Virus record (IMG/VR): IMGVR_UViG_3300005471_000038
Span: 1-35,018 of that record
DNA length: 35,018 nucleotides
Strand: one strand, 5' to 3'
Source of the DNA: a virus
A program made the translations under genes and the position numbers. The first letter of the stretch is position 1; each line of letters opens with the position of its first letter. This document shows positions 1 to 6,598 of this stretch, piece by piece. The notes under the pieces are model-generated. The model had not been told where the DNA came from. It did no database searches and saw nothing but the letters and a program-made list of their open reading frames with translations.

Positions 1-1
1 C

Positions 2-325
2 CCCATCGGTCGCGCGTTTGCGAGTGGTACAAGTAACTTACAGGTCCAGGGCGAGGGCAAAGTGATTCGTGTTCTGGCGGACGATCGAGACGGTTCGCGA
101 CATCAACGATTCATCGTTCAGCTTGCGTCGGGACAGACCTTACTGATCACTCACAACATCGACATCGTCCCGCGAATCGTCGGACTAAAAGCAGGCGACA
201 GCGTCCGCTTCAACGGCGAATATGTCTGGAACGACGAAGGCGGGGTCATCCATTGGACGCACCATGACCCGCAAGGTCGGCATGTCGCAGGTTGGGTAAT
301 TCACGATGGCAAGACCTATAAATAA
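2..325 (+). CDS. DUF3465 family protein, 5' end outside window
   Basis: The frame is open from base 2, so the gene begins before the window; the GTG at 62 is internal. The residues before it (ending LQVQGEGK) match the usual lead-in of the family. The core SRHQRFIVQLASGQTLL, the stretch GEYVWNDEGGVIHWTHHDP and the ending GRHVAGWVIHDGKTY are the conserved DUF3465 signature. The family is small, normally exported, of unknown function, with a predicted OB-like beta fold (recalled, not tested). Any signal peptide would lie off the left edge. It is followed by 485 bases without a gene and then the integration module, so it is either a cargo gene at the far end of the phage genome or flanking DNA. 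The family call is firm; the function is unknown. Confidence 0.85.
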   Translation, partial: PIGRAFASGTSNLQVQGEGKVIRVLADDRDGSRHQRFIVQLASGQTLLITHNIDIVPRIVGLKAGDSVRFNGEYVWNDEGGVIHWTHHDPQGRHVAGWVIHDGKTYK

Positions 326-442
326 TTCATGGCACGCCGTCAGGAGTGAAGCGACCAGGGAAATTCATTAGGTGGCCAGCACGCCTTCTACCCTTTGCCA
401 CCGACAGTATCACGACGGAATTCAAAGAGCCTGCCGCAAGGG

Positions 443-476
443 TGTTGTGAGTTACACACACCTGTTGTGAATGACA
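443..476. repeat. Pair of 14-bp direct repeats, 20-bp period
   Basis: TGTTGTGAGTTACA (443-456) and TGTTGTGAATGACA (463-476) match at 12 of 14 positions and start exactly 20 bp apart, about two helical turns. The core GTTGTGA also occurs on the other strand at 2264-2270 beside the attachment site. The 8-mer CACACCTG at 457-464 recurs at 2248-2255. They may be integrase or excisionase arm sites, or a repressor operator; this is inference. Confidence 0.4.
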
Positions 477-563
477 TACAACCGCTCTGTGCGCTCGGAA
501 AAGTGCACGGCCGTTTACCTGTATCGCGCCAGAGATTCGTTTGTAAAGGAAGGCTGCTGTGGC

Positions 564-600
564 GGCAAGCGAGTGCCTTGGATCTTGAGCACTCGTTGCC
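564..600. repeat. Imperfect hairpin, 12-bp arms
   Basis: GGCAAGCGAGTGC (564-576) and GCACTCGTTGCC (589-600) are complementary apart from one bulged G, enclosing a 12-base loop. No T-tract follows, so it is not an intrinsic terminator. The left arm, read on the minus strand, shares 14 of 17 bases with 1007-1023 at the end of the excisionase-like gene. Function unknown. Confidence 0.35.
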
Positions 601-753
601 CTGTTTCCAACACTTAAGGGAACACTGCCGGTGATTCAATTGATCGGAACTCACTAAACTCAATATCCATGTAGCACTATTTATTATCACGTCAGCAGAC
701 CTATACCTCTTTCATTACATACGGCACGAACCTTGAATAACTAGTCATTTATG

Positions 754-782
754 CCGATTCGGACCGGGATGGTCCTAATCGG
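754..782. promoter_or_regulatory. Inverted repeat upstream of excisionase-like gene, candidate operator
   Basis: CCGATTCGGACC (754-765) and GGTCCTAATCGG (771-782) form arms of 12 bases with a single C/T mismatch around a 5-base spacer. The dyad ends 28 bases before the ATG at 811. Its position and symmetry fit an operator for a dimeric regulator of the xis-int pair. No T-tract follows, which argues against a terminator. Confidence 0.45.
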
Positions 783-810
783 ATTACGTCTTAGTCTCTG
801 AGGTTTAGCA

Positions 811-1014
811 ATGAGTACAAATCGAGCTAGCACTAATGAGGTACGTCCGAAGTTTCTCAATGTAAAGGAACTTGCGGAGCTGCTGCGGATCAAAACAAGA
901 ACAGTTTATGAAATGGTCAGTCAGGGACGAATACCTTATCGCAAAGCAGGCGATAGGACCATCTTCTTGCTTGATGAAATTTTGGAATGGACACGACCCA
1001 ATGCGAAGCGCTAG
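811..1014 (+). CDS. Excisionase-like helix-turn-helix protein
   Basis: A 67-residue protein whose core (FLNVKELAELLRIKTRTVY, then the wing GRIPYRKAGDRTIFLLDEI) is the HTH_17/MerR-type winged helix of the excisionase and DNA-binding family. It lies 50 bases upstream of the integrase on the same strand, the usual place for a recombination directionality factor. The ATG at 811 follows a weak AGGT. A 12-bp dyad lies just upstream. Xis would bend attachment-site DNA to favour excision; it could instead be a small transcription regulator, since this fold serves both roles and the sequence cannot separate them. Confidence 0.75.
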   Translation: MSTNRASTNEVRPKFLNVKELAELLRIKTRTVYEMVSQGRIPYRKAGDRTIFLLDEILEWTRPNAKR

Positions 1015-1064
1015 CATGCCGCCATTCCTCAAACGGGCTGCGATCCGCAGAGAGGAATAGACCG

Positions 1065-2168
1065 ATGTCAGTTTTCAAAAGGGGTAGCAAGTGGTGCTAC
1101 GACTTCTGGGTCAACGGCAGGCGCTATCGCGGTTCGATCCCAGAAGCCCGCGTTAAGGCGCAAGCCGAACGCGCCGAACACGCAATTCGTGATCAAGTGT
1201 ATGAAGGTACTTACGGTGCACCGAAAACTCCCGCTCCGTTGCTGCGGGATTTCATCACCGACACCTTCCTACCTTGGTCTAAGGTTAACAAACGAACGTG
1301 GGTACATGATGAGTTTCGCTCACGTCCACTGATTAAGGCACTAGGCAGCAAACCAATGGATGAGATTTCGCCGATTCTGATTGAGAAGTACAAGCGGGAT
1401 CGACGTGCATCCAAAACAGCACGAGGCGGCGAGCGTGCACCTTCCACGGTCAATCGAGAGCTGGAGTTGCTTTCAAAGGTTTTCTCGTTAGCCATCGACC
1501 AGGGATTAACGATTTCGAATCCCTGCCGAAAAGTAAAACGCTTTCGTGAAGACAATGAGCGTAACCGCTATCTGTCGGACCAAGAAGAAGCACGACTGCT
1601 ATCCGTCCTCACTGGACCAAGAGCAGATCTGCGTCCGGTCGTTATTCTGGCAATTCACACGGGCATGCGACGCGGTGAACTGTTGAGTTTGCGTTGGGCG
1701 AACGTTGATTTTGAGCGTGGTCTAATTCACGTGATGAACTCTCAGCGCGAGCAAACTAAATCAGGCCACAGCCGAAGCATTCCGATGAATGGTATCGCGA
1801 GAAGGGAATTACTCGGTTTGCACCGCGAAACCGGTCATACCGAGTACGTCTTTTTCAACGATAAAACTAAGAAGCCACGAACCGATCTCAAGAACGGGTT
1901 TGGCACTGCTTGTGTTATTGCAGGTCTCGACGACTTTCGGTTTCATGATCTGCGACACACAGCCGCGACCAGGCTCGCCGACGCCGGCACTAACACTCGA
2001 GAGATCATGGCGATACTTGGCCATCGCTGTATTCAAACATCTGCGCGTTACACTCACGCCACGGATGACGGTTTGAGACGTGCAATGGAAGCGCTTGCGC
2101 AACGGCAAACGCGGACCGACACAAAAGTCCCCACAATAGCAAAAGAGCGGCAGATGCCTGCCGCCTAA
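1065..2168 (+). CDS. int: Tyrosine recombinase, phage integrase
   Basis: A 367-residue protein from the ATG at 1065, chosen because AGAGGAA lies 8 bases upstream; an in-frame start at 987 would overlap the excisionase gene and adds unrelated residues. The N-terminal arm-binding region (MSVFKRGSKWCYDFWVNGRR) precedes a SAM-like core-binding domain (about 57-160) and the catalytic domain. The full catalytic set is visible: R202 in HTGMRRGEL, K232 in TKSG, H294 and R297 in FHDLRHTAA, H320 in LGH and nucleophile Y329 in ARYTHA. The enzyme should be active. It ends 14 bases before the tRNA-Met fragment at 2183, so that fragment is the expected attachment core of this enzyme. Confidence 0.96.
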   Translation: MSVFKRGSKWCYDFWVNGRRYRGSIPEARVKAQAERAEHAIRDQVYEGTYGAPKTPAPLLRDFITDTFLPWSKVNKRTWVHDEFRSRPLIKALGSKPMDEISPILIEKYKRDRRASKTARGGERAPSTVNRELELLSKVFSLAIDQGLTISNPCRKVKRFREDNERNRYLSDQEEARLLSVLTGPRADLRPVVILAIHTGMRRGELLSLRWANVDFERGLIHVMNSQREQTKSGHSRSIPMNGIARRELLGLHRETGHTEYVFFNDKTKKPRTDLKNGFGTACVIAGLDDFRFHDLRHTAATRLADAGTNTREIMAILGHRCIQTSARYTHATDDGLRRAMEALAQRQTRTDTKVPTIAKERQMPAA

Positions 2169-2182
2169 GTTATTGATTTTAT

Positions 2183-2229
2183 TGGTAGCGGGGGGCGGGA
2201 TCGAACCGCCGACCTTGGGGTTATGAATC
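2183..2229 (-). other. Attachment-site core: 3' half of tRNA-Met(CAU)
   Basis: Read on the minus strand this is a tRNA 3' half: anticodon loop TTCATAA (CAU at 2223-2225), stem strand CCCCA, variable loop AGGTC, a perfect T arm GGCGG-TTCGATC-CCGCC, acceptor strand CCCCGCT, discriminator A and encoded CCA (2183-2185). Identity to a tRNA stops at the 5' side of the anticodon loop: the bases that should be the anticodon 5' stem do not pair, and no D arm follows. It is therefore a fragment, not a functional gene. Tyrosine integrases commonly use the anticodon-loop to 3'-end segment of tRNA genes as the att core. Its place between integrase and phage genes fits attP. Confidence 0.85.
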
Positions 2230-2303
2230 GATAGTTCTGTCTTACATCACACCTGAATAAGCCTCACAACCTAATAAAACAGCGAACGGGTTGCAGTCTA
2301 AAT

Positions 2304-2329
2304 AGCCGCTTAAAGCGTCGTTTGCGGCT
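2304..2329. repeat. Small inverted repeat in leader region
   Basis: AGCCGC (2304-2309) and GCGGCT (2324-2329) are perfectly complementary around a 14-base spacer, with an overlapping CGCTT/AAGCG dyad. It lies in the 206-base gap between the attachment core and the first early gene. No T-tract follows. It may be an operator or arm site; the evidence is weak. Confidence 0.25.
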
Positions 2330-2435
2330 CATGTGGTTAATGGACTGTGGCAGATTTGTGGCAAGCGTTTCGGCCCGATTGGTTTCCAACGAGCACAGGG
2401 CGGGACATATTTTTCATTCAAAGGAGAAAGCGTTC

Positions 2436-2759
2436 ATGAGCAGCAATTCTAAGTACATAGCAGTCGCAAAGTTCTACGTCTCTTCGGTCCAGAAGACGGG
2501 CCATCCCGACTTTCAGACTGGGGATCCGGTTACTGATGGTATTCGTGTTGAGCTTCAGCCGGTGCCGTACAAGCACGATGATCCAACGCACGAAAATTCC
2601 AAGTTCTGGCATGCGAGTCCATCTGGAAAGATGGAGTTGTATATCCAGAATCCCAATTTGTTCGATGCCTTTCGCGTTGGCGAAGAGATCTATCTGCCAA
2701 TGATGGCGGCAAAGAACGTAACGCTTGAACAGGTCAGTGGAGCGCTGAACTCAATCTAA
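2436..2759 (+). CDS. Small conserved phage protein, unknown function
   Basis: A 107-residue protein starting at the ATG at 2436, which has AAGGAGA at 2421-2427; the longer in-frame start at 2322 has no such site. The body is beta-rich: AKFYVSSVQKT, VELQPVPYKHDD, NSKFWHASPSGKMELYI, then FRVGEEIYLPM. The pattern of a strand, then FW-ATPSGK-E, then a hydrophobic G-E-Y-L motif recalls small proteins of unknown function from phage early operons, but I cannot name a family. It is the first gene right of the attachment core and precedes the HerA-like ATPase by 86 bases, so it probably shares its promoter. Confidence 0.75.
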   Translation: MSSNSKYIAVAKFYVSSVQKTGHPDFQTGDPVTDGIRVELQPVPYKHDDPTHENSKFWHASPSGKMELYIQNPNLFDAFRVGEEIYLPMMAAKNVTLEQVSGALNSI

Positions 2760-2814
2760 AGCGCTAAAGAGGTCGGGCCGAAGGTTGCGGCACAACACTT
2801 CAGCCCGTTCAGTT

Positions 2815-2842
2815 CAGGAGAATAGAGCAGGACAGGAGAATA
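2815..2842 (+). promoter_or_regulatory. Duplicated Shine-Dalgarno before the HerA-like gene
   Basis: The 10-mer CAGGAGAATA occurs twice, at 2815-2824 and 2833-2842, 18 bp apart. The second copy sits at working distance from the GTG at 2846; the first has no start codon near it. It may be a small tandem duplication or a ribosome standby site. Confidence 0.45.
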
Positions 2843-2845
2843 CCA

Positions 2846-4645
2846 GTGGCGACACGTTTAATTTTCCCTGAAGAGATCCTTACACAGCACTTGGTTGTGC
2901 TGGGCAAGACCGGAGCTGGTAAGTCTTCGGCGCTCCGGCACATCGTTGAGCACTTACTCAGTCAAAAGAAGCGCGTCTGCATCATCGATCCAAAAGGCGA
3001 CTGGAATGGTCTGAAGGTTTCGGCAGATGGCAAAGGACCGGGATTCCCGGTAATCCTGTTTGGCGACTTCAAAGAGACCGCAGGCAAGCCGATTCCTCCC
3101 GATGTTCCGCTCAATGAATACTCAGGCAAGCACATTGCCGAACTGGTTACGAGCGGCAATCGACCGTGCGTCGTCGGGCTCCGCGGCTGGACGCAGGGAG
3201 GGATGCACAAGTTTTGGACCGACTTCGCCTCGTCACTCTTCAACGCCAAAGGCGGCGAATTCTATTTGGTGGTTGATGAGGTTCACAACTTTGCGCCAAA
3301 GGGCAAAGTGATGAGTCCCGACGTCGGCATGTCGCTGCACTGGACCAACCGACTGATTAACGAAGGCCGCGGACTCGGATTGATAAATCTCATTGCATCG
3401 CAGCGACCGCAGAAAGTTCACAATGACACGCTCGACGCATGCGAGACGTTGGTTGCGATGCGTATTGCGCACCCGGCGGCGCGCGCGTCTGTCGAAGAGT
3501 GGCTCCAAGGGGCTGGCAGTAAAGAAGTCGCACGCGAGATCCTTAACAACCTGGCGGGCATGAAACGCGGTGAAGCTTATGTGTGGTCACCGGAGGCAGG
3601 CTTTGGACCAGAGCGCATCATGTTCCCGATGTTTACTACGTTCGATTCGTTTGCGCCGCCACAGCTTCAGACGAAGGTGAGCACGAAAGATTGGGGCAGC
3701 GTCGATCTTGAAGTAGTCAAAGAGAAACTTGCGAGCGTTATCGAAAAAGAGAAAGCCAATGATCCAAAAGAGATTCGCAAAAAATACGAAGCGCAGATAA
3801 CAGAACTAAAGAAACAGCTCAACACCAAGACTCCAGCGTCAACCAAGACAGTCGAGACAATCAAAGAAGTCGAAAAGCCGATACTCAAAGACGCGCAGAT
3901 TAAACGCATGGAGACCGTCACGCAGAAACTCATCAAAGCGGACGATCGGCTGTTCGACTTCCTCCAGGAGTTCAACCTAAAACTACGAAGTGAATTAGGA
4001 AACGCGGCGCGCGATATCGCAGTGTCACTTCAAAAGCTCCGCACGAACGGACACAAGTCTGCCGTACCAACGTCCTCGCAGATTCCGAGAGCGTTACCCA
4101 GGCGAGCAGTCCCTTCGGTTCAGGCACCGCACTCAAACGGCGACGTGACCGGTATCACCGGAGGCGCGTTTCGCATTCTTCAGGTGTTAGCCTCCAAGCC
4201 TGAATTAAAACTCACCAAGCCACAGCTCGGCACATTAGCCAAGATGAAGCACACCGGCGGTTCATTCGGTACCTATATGAGCCGTCTCCGTTCGGCTGGC
4301 CTTGTCGTCGACGACGGCAAGTATGTGCAAATCAGCGAAGCGGGCATTGAGCATATCGGGGCGGACCGTCTGCCCGAGCCATTGTCGAGCGAAGAGGTTC
4401 TTCAGCAATGGCTCAACACTCCAGCGATTAGCGGGGGCGCGGCAAAAATGCTGGAGACTCTCTTCCGTTTACGTCGCAGTGGCGAAGGGCTTTCACGCGC
4501 CGATCTTGCCAAAGCGGTTGACATGGAAGCGTCAGGCGGGAGTTTCGGCACTTACCTGTCGCGATTGAGATCCAACGGACTGATTCAAGAAGACGCTGGC
4601 GTGATTTACGCCTCAGATACTCTTTTCATTAATGAGCAACTATGA
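2846..4645 (+). CDS. HerA/DUF87-type ATPase with two winged-helix repeats
   Basis: A 599-residue protein; the GTG at 2846 is supported by AGGAGAA just upstream. The P-loop GKTGAGKS (20-27), the strand VCIIDPKGDW (44-53), Walker B LVVDE (141-145) and the downstream NEGRGLGLINLIASQRP (172-188) are the layout of the HerA/FtsK-like DNA translocase superfamily, whose members form hexameric rings that pump DNA. A charged coiled-coil segment follows (about 285-345). The C-terminus holds two similar winged-helix units (about 439-500 and 530-595), each with SGGSFGTY-SRLRS-GL. No NurA nuclease or SIR2 partner is adjacent. A role in phage DNA recombination, segregation or counter-defence is possible; none can be chosen from sequence. 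Confidence 0.85.
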   Translation: MATRLIFPEEILTQHLVVLGKTGAGKSSALRHIVEHLLSQKKRVCIIDPKGDWNGLKVSADGKGPGFPVILFGDFKETAGKPIPPDVPLNEYSGKHIAELVTSGNRPCVVGLRGWTQGGMHKFWTDFASSLFNAKGGEFYLVVDEVHNFAPKGKVMSPDVGMSLHWTNRLINEGRGLGLINLIASQRPQKVHNDTLDACETLVAMRIAHPAARASVEEWLQGAGSKEVAREILNNLAGMKRGEAYVWSPEAGFGPERIMFPMFTTFDSFAPPQLQTKVSTKDWGSVDLEVVKEKLASVIEKEKANDPKEIRKKYEAQITELKKQLNTKTPASTKTVETIKEVEKPILKDAQIKRMETVTQKLIKADDRLFDFLQEFNLKLRSELGNAARDIAVSLQKLRTNGHKSAVPTSSQIPRALPRRAVPSVQAPHSNGDVTGITGGAFRILQVLASKPELKLTKPQLGTLAKMKHTGGSFGTYMSRLRSAGLVVDDGKYVQISEAGIEHIGADRLPEPLSSEEVLQQWLNTPAISGGAAKMLETLFRLRRSGEGLSRADLAKAVDMEASGGSFGTYLSRLRSNGLIQEDAGVIYASDTLFINEQL

Positions 4646-4690
4646 ACCGCGACGAACTAACCGACTACTCGGAAAGAGAGAAATGAATCC

Positions 4691-4951
4691 TTGAGCCACT
4701 CTCGAAAACGAATAATGCAGACAATGCGGCGCAAGGCCCGCCAACGAACTAAGACGGTAAAACAGCAGGCACAGGATGATAAATATTGGGCTTGTGGTCG
4801 CAAGGTTGTGTACTCGACTGAGGATGAGGCTCAGCAGATTGCGAGTAAGCTGGGCCACGTGGTTTACAGATGCGAGCACGGAGATCATTGGCATACCGCA
4901 CATACGCCCGGAAGCTCGCGGTTCAATAGTCGCAAAGCTCTAGCCGCGTAA
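4691..4951 (+). CDS. Small basic Zn-binding-like protein
   Basis: An 86-residue protein, strongly basic at the N-terminus (SRKRIMQTMRRKARQR). The C-terminal half, KVVYSTEDEAQQIASKLG then VYRCEHGDHWH, follows the pattern of small phage and mobile-element proteins that end in Y-C-x2-C-x2-WH-L. Here the second cysteine is replaced, leaving C35, C61, H63, H66 and H68 as possible metal ligands. The start is uncertain: TTG at 4691 follows a purine-rich GGAAAGAGAG, and ATG at 4715 lacks an SD. It probably binds nucleic acid; function unknown. Confidence 0.65.
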   Translation: MSHSRKRIMQTMRRKARQRTKTVKQQAQDDKYWACGRKVVYSTEDEAQQIASKLGHVVYRCEHGDHWHTAHTPGSSRFNSRKALAA

Positions 4952-5004
4952 GTTTTTTATCTGCTTTGTGCTTGTTATGAAATGGAGAGGAAGGGAGAGA
5001 AAAG

Positions 5005-5664
5005 GTGAAAGCGAGAATCTTGGCTGAGTACTATAGAGACGCGGGCAGCTTCGTCACCAAAGAACAGAGCCGCTATTCGCTGGACACTATACGAATTGAG
5101 CCCGAGAAGGGCGTCGTTATCATCGCAACGGACGGCCACACGTTGGGCGTGTTCCATGATCAAGACGGCGAATGCCCGGCAGAAGGAATCATGCTTCGAT
5201 TCGATAGTTATCTTGCTGAGATGTGCGGCAAACAAAGGACGCTGGAAGTCAACGACGACGGTTCAGCGTCGCTGCTCAACCGAGGCCGGGAGGACGTTCG
5301 ATTCAGCCGCATTGAGTCGGACGGGTCTTTCCCGAACTGGCGCGCCGTTCTGCCGAAGTGGACACCTGACATTGAACGTAGCGATTACAACCCTGAATAC
5401 ATTGAGCGTTGCGCGAAGCTGTGCGGCGCTGCTTACCCACACCTCGCCATCTGGAGCGGAACGGAGATCAAACACGCCGAAGACGGGCCGATAGTAATCC
5501 GTCCATACGAGCGCGATGATTGTTTTTTTCTCGTGATGCCGATGCGCCGAAATGAAGATCTGGAGTGGCCCGAACTACTGGACGCGCTCAAGCCCCACAC
5601 CGATATCACCGAACCATCGGCGCAGGCAGAAACCGAACCGTTAGCAGAACCAGCAAACGCGTAA
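5005..5664 (+). CDS. DnaN-like sliding clamp, two-domain phage form
   Basis: A 219-residue protein; GTG at 5005 follows a purine-rich GGAAGGGAGAG. Three beta-clamp landmarks appear in order: ATDGHTLGVF (41-50), as in the middle domain of bacterial DnaN; SFPNWRAVLP (108-117), as at the junction to the last domain; and LVMPMRR (176-182), matching the extreme end of DnaN. At about 220 residues it corresponds to two clamp domains rather than three and is close in size to T4 gp45. An acidic tail (190-219) follows. A clamp encircles DNA and tethers partner proteins. No polymerase or clamp loader is in the window, so it would use host loader or polymerase, or serve nucleases or transcription. The RuvC-like gene starts 3 bases after its stop. 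Confidence 0.8.
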   Translation: MKARILAEYYRDAGSFVTKEQSRYSLDTIRIEPEKGVVIIATDGHTLGVFHDQDGECPAEGIMLRFDSYLAEMCGKQRTLEVNDDGSASLLNRGREDVRFSRIESDGSFPNWRAVLPKWTPDIERSDYNPEYIERCAKLCGAAYPHLAIWSGTEIKHAEDGPIVIRPYERDDCFFLVMPMRRNEDLEWPELLDALKPHTDITEPSAQAETEPLAEPANA

Positions 5665-5667
5665 CCA

Positions 5668-6306
5668 ATGATCATCGTTGGCATAGATCCGGGATTGAGC
5701 GGTGGCATCGCAAAGCTAAAGCAGGATGGACCACGTTGGTTGCCGTCCGCGATCAGCATGCCCGAGACCGAGAAGGACATCAGCGATCACCTGTGGTCCA
5801 TCTACGCCGAAGCACAGAACGAAGAGATTGAAGTGTTGGCATTCATCGAAAAGGTTCATGCGATGCCAGCAACGCGACAGTACAAAGACGCTAACCAGGT
5901 CCGGAACATCGCAATGAAGATCGCGGGGCATTACGACGCGCAGCTAATTCAAAAGTTGACGGATCTTGGACTGGATAAAGTTACGGTTACGGTGCAGGGC
6001 GCGACTGGCACGTTCACATTTGCGAAAGGTTACGGCTTCCTCCGCGGGTGTCTTGTGACAATTGGAATTCCGTTTGAAGACGTAGCACCGCAGACGTGGC
6101 AGAAGCTTCTAGACTGTCGAACCGGCGGCAACAAGAATGTGAGTAAGTCAAAAGCTCAGCAGTTGTTTCCAACGATGCGCATCACGCACAAGATTGCGGA
6201 TTCGTTACTACTGGCTGAGTACGGCCGTCGCGTGCGATTGGGCCTAAGTGCTGGAGCGTTGTTTGAGTCACAAGAGAAACCGATGCCGTGGGAGGTCAGA
6301 CCTTAA
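5668..6306 (+). CDS. RuvC-like Holliday junction resolvase, phage type
   Basis: A 212-residue protein of the RNase H-like fold. GIDPGLSGG (5-13) carries the first catalytic Asp (D7), AFIEKVHAMP (58-67) the Glu (E61), TFTFAKGYGFLRG (115-127) and VAPQTWQK (139-146) are core motifs, and HKIADSLLLAEYGRR (174-188) carries the last Asp (D178). RuvC-type enzymes cut four-way junctions; phages use them to resolve recombination or branched DNA before packaging. About 45 residues (68-112) are inserted between the VHAMP and TFTF motifs, which usually lie much closer. The gene is tightly coupled to the clamp gene upstream. Confidence 0.88.
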   Translation: MIIVGIDPGLSGGIAKLKQDGPRWLPSAISMPETEKDISDHLWSIYAEAQNEEIEVLAFIEKVHAMPATRQYKDANQVRNIAMKIAGHYDAQLIQKLTDLGLDKVTVTVQGATGTFTFAKGYGFLRGCLVTIGIPFEDVAPQTWQKLLDCRTGGNKNVSKSKAQQLFPTMRITHKIADSLLLAEYGRRVRLGLSAGALFESQEKPMPWEVRP

Positions 6307-6311
6307 CGAAA

Positions 6312-6581
6312 ATGCCCGCAGAAATCATTGACGAATTCACGCGTATGGGTGTCTCGCGGCAGCGCAAATACCAAATGCGCAAGCGCAAGCAGGGCAAGTG
6401 CGTAATCTGCGGAGATCCGGCAGTGACAGCTTTTCACTGTGAGGCACATCGACAACAGAACAACGTGATTAGCCGCGAATCAATGCGAAAGAGGCATGGT
6501 CTAAAGCGACGCTTCGAGAGCGCGGAGAGCTATCAATTCCAATCACCGGCGAGCTCCCACACGCCAAGTAATCCAACCTGA
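6312..6581 (+). CDS. Small Zn-finger-like protein
   Basis: An 89-residue protein from ATG 6312; a GTG at 6288 would extend it into the resolvase gene. A basic stretch (RQRKYQMRKRKQGK) leads into CVICGDPAVTAFHCEAH, a C-x2-C-x8-C-x2-H metal site, followed by another basic segment. Short proteins of this form are common in phage early regions and are not assigned a function. GGAGG at 6290-6294 is rather far from ATG 6312, so the exact start is unsure. Nucleic acid binding is likely. Confidence 0.7.
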   Translation: MPAEIIDEFTRMGVSRQRKYQMRKRKQGKCVICGDPAVTAFHCEAHRQQNNVISRESMRKRHGLKRRFESAESYQFQSPASSHTPSNPT

Positions 6582-6598
6582 AACGTGGGAGTAAACAT

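Larger units (their letters stand above)
326..810. other. Non-coding AT-rich gap before the integration module
   Basis: I see no convincing gene in these 485 bases. The ORFs present on both strands have atypical composition and resemble no family. The stretch holds two 14-bp direct repeats spaced 20 bp apart (443-476), an imperfect hairpin (564-600), and a 12-bp-arm inverted repeat (754-782) just before the excisionase-like gene. Bases about 640-750 are clearly AT-rich. The content suits a regulatory and recombination-arm region. Confidence 0.6.

Noticed and set aside
326-640. Integron attC site after the DUF3465 gene
   Set aside because: The hairpin at 564-600 suggested it, but no conserved core sites (RYYYAAC and GTTRRRY) were found in the right arrangement.
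388-690. Minus-strand ORF of 100 codons, and plus-strand ORF 395-634
   Set aside because: Both have atypical composition, no SD, no recognisable motif, and overlap each other in a region with inverted repeats.
987-1064. Upstream in-frame start of the integrase
   Set aside because: It lies inside the excisionase-like gene, lacks an SD, and adds residues unlike any integrase; ATG 1065 has a good SD.
2183-2300. Functional tRNA-Met gene
   Set aside because: Only the 3' half is present; the anticodon stem does not pair and the D arm and 5' acceptor strand are missing.
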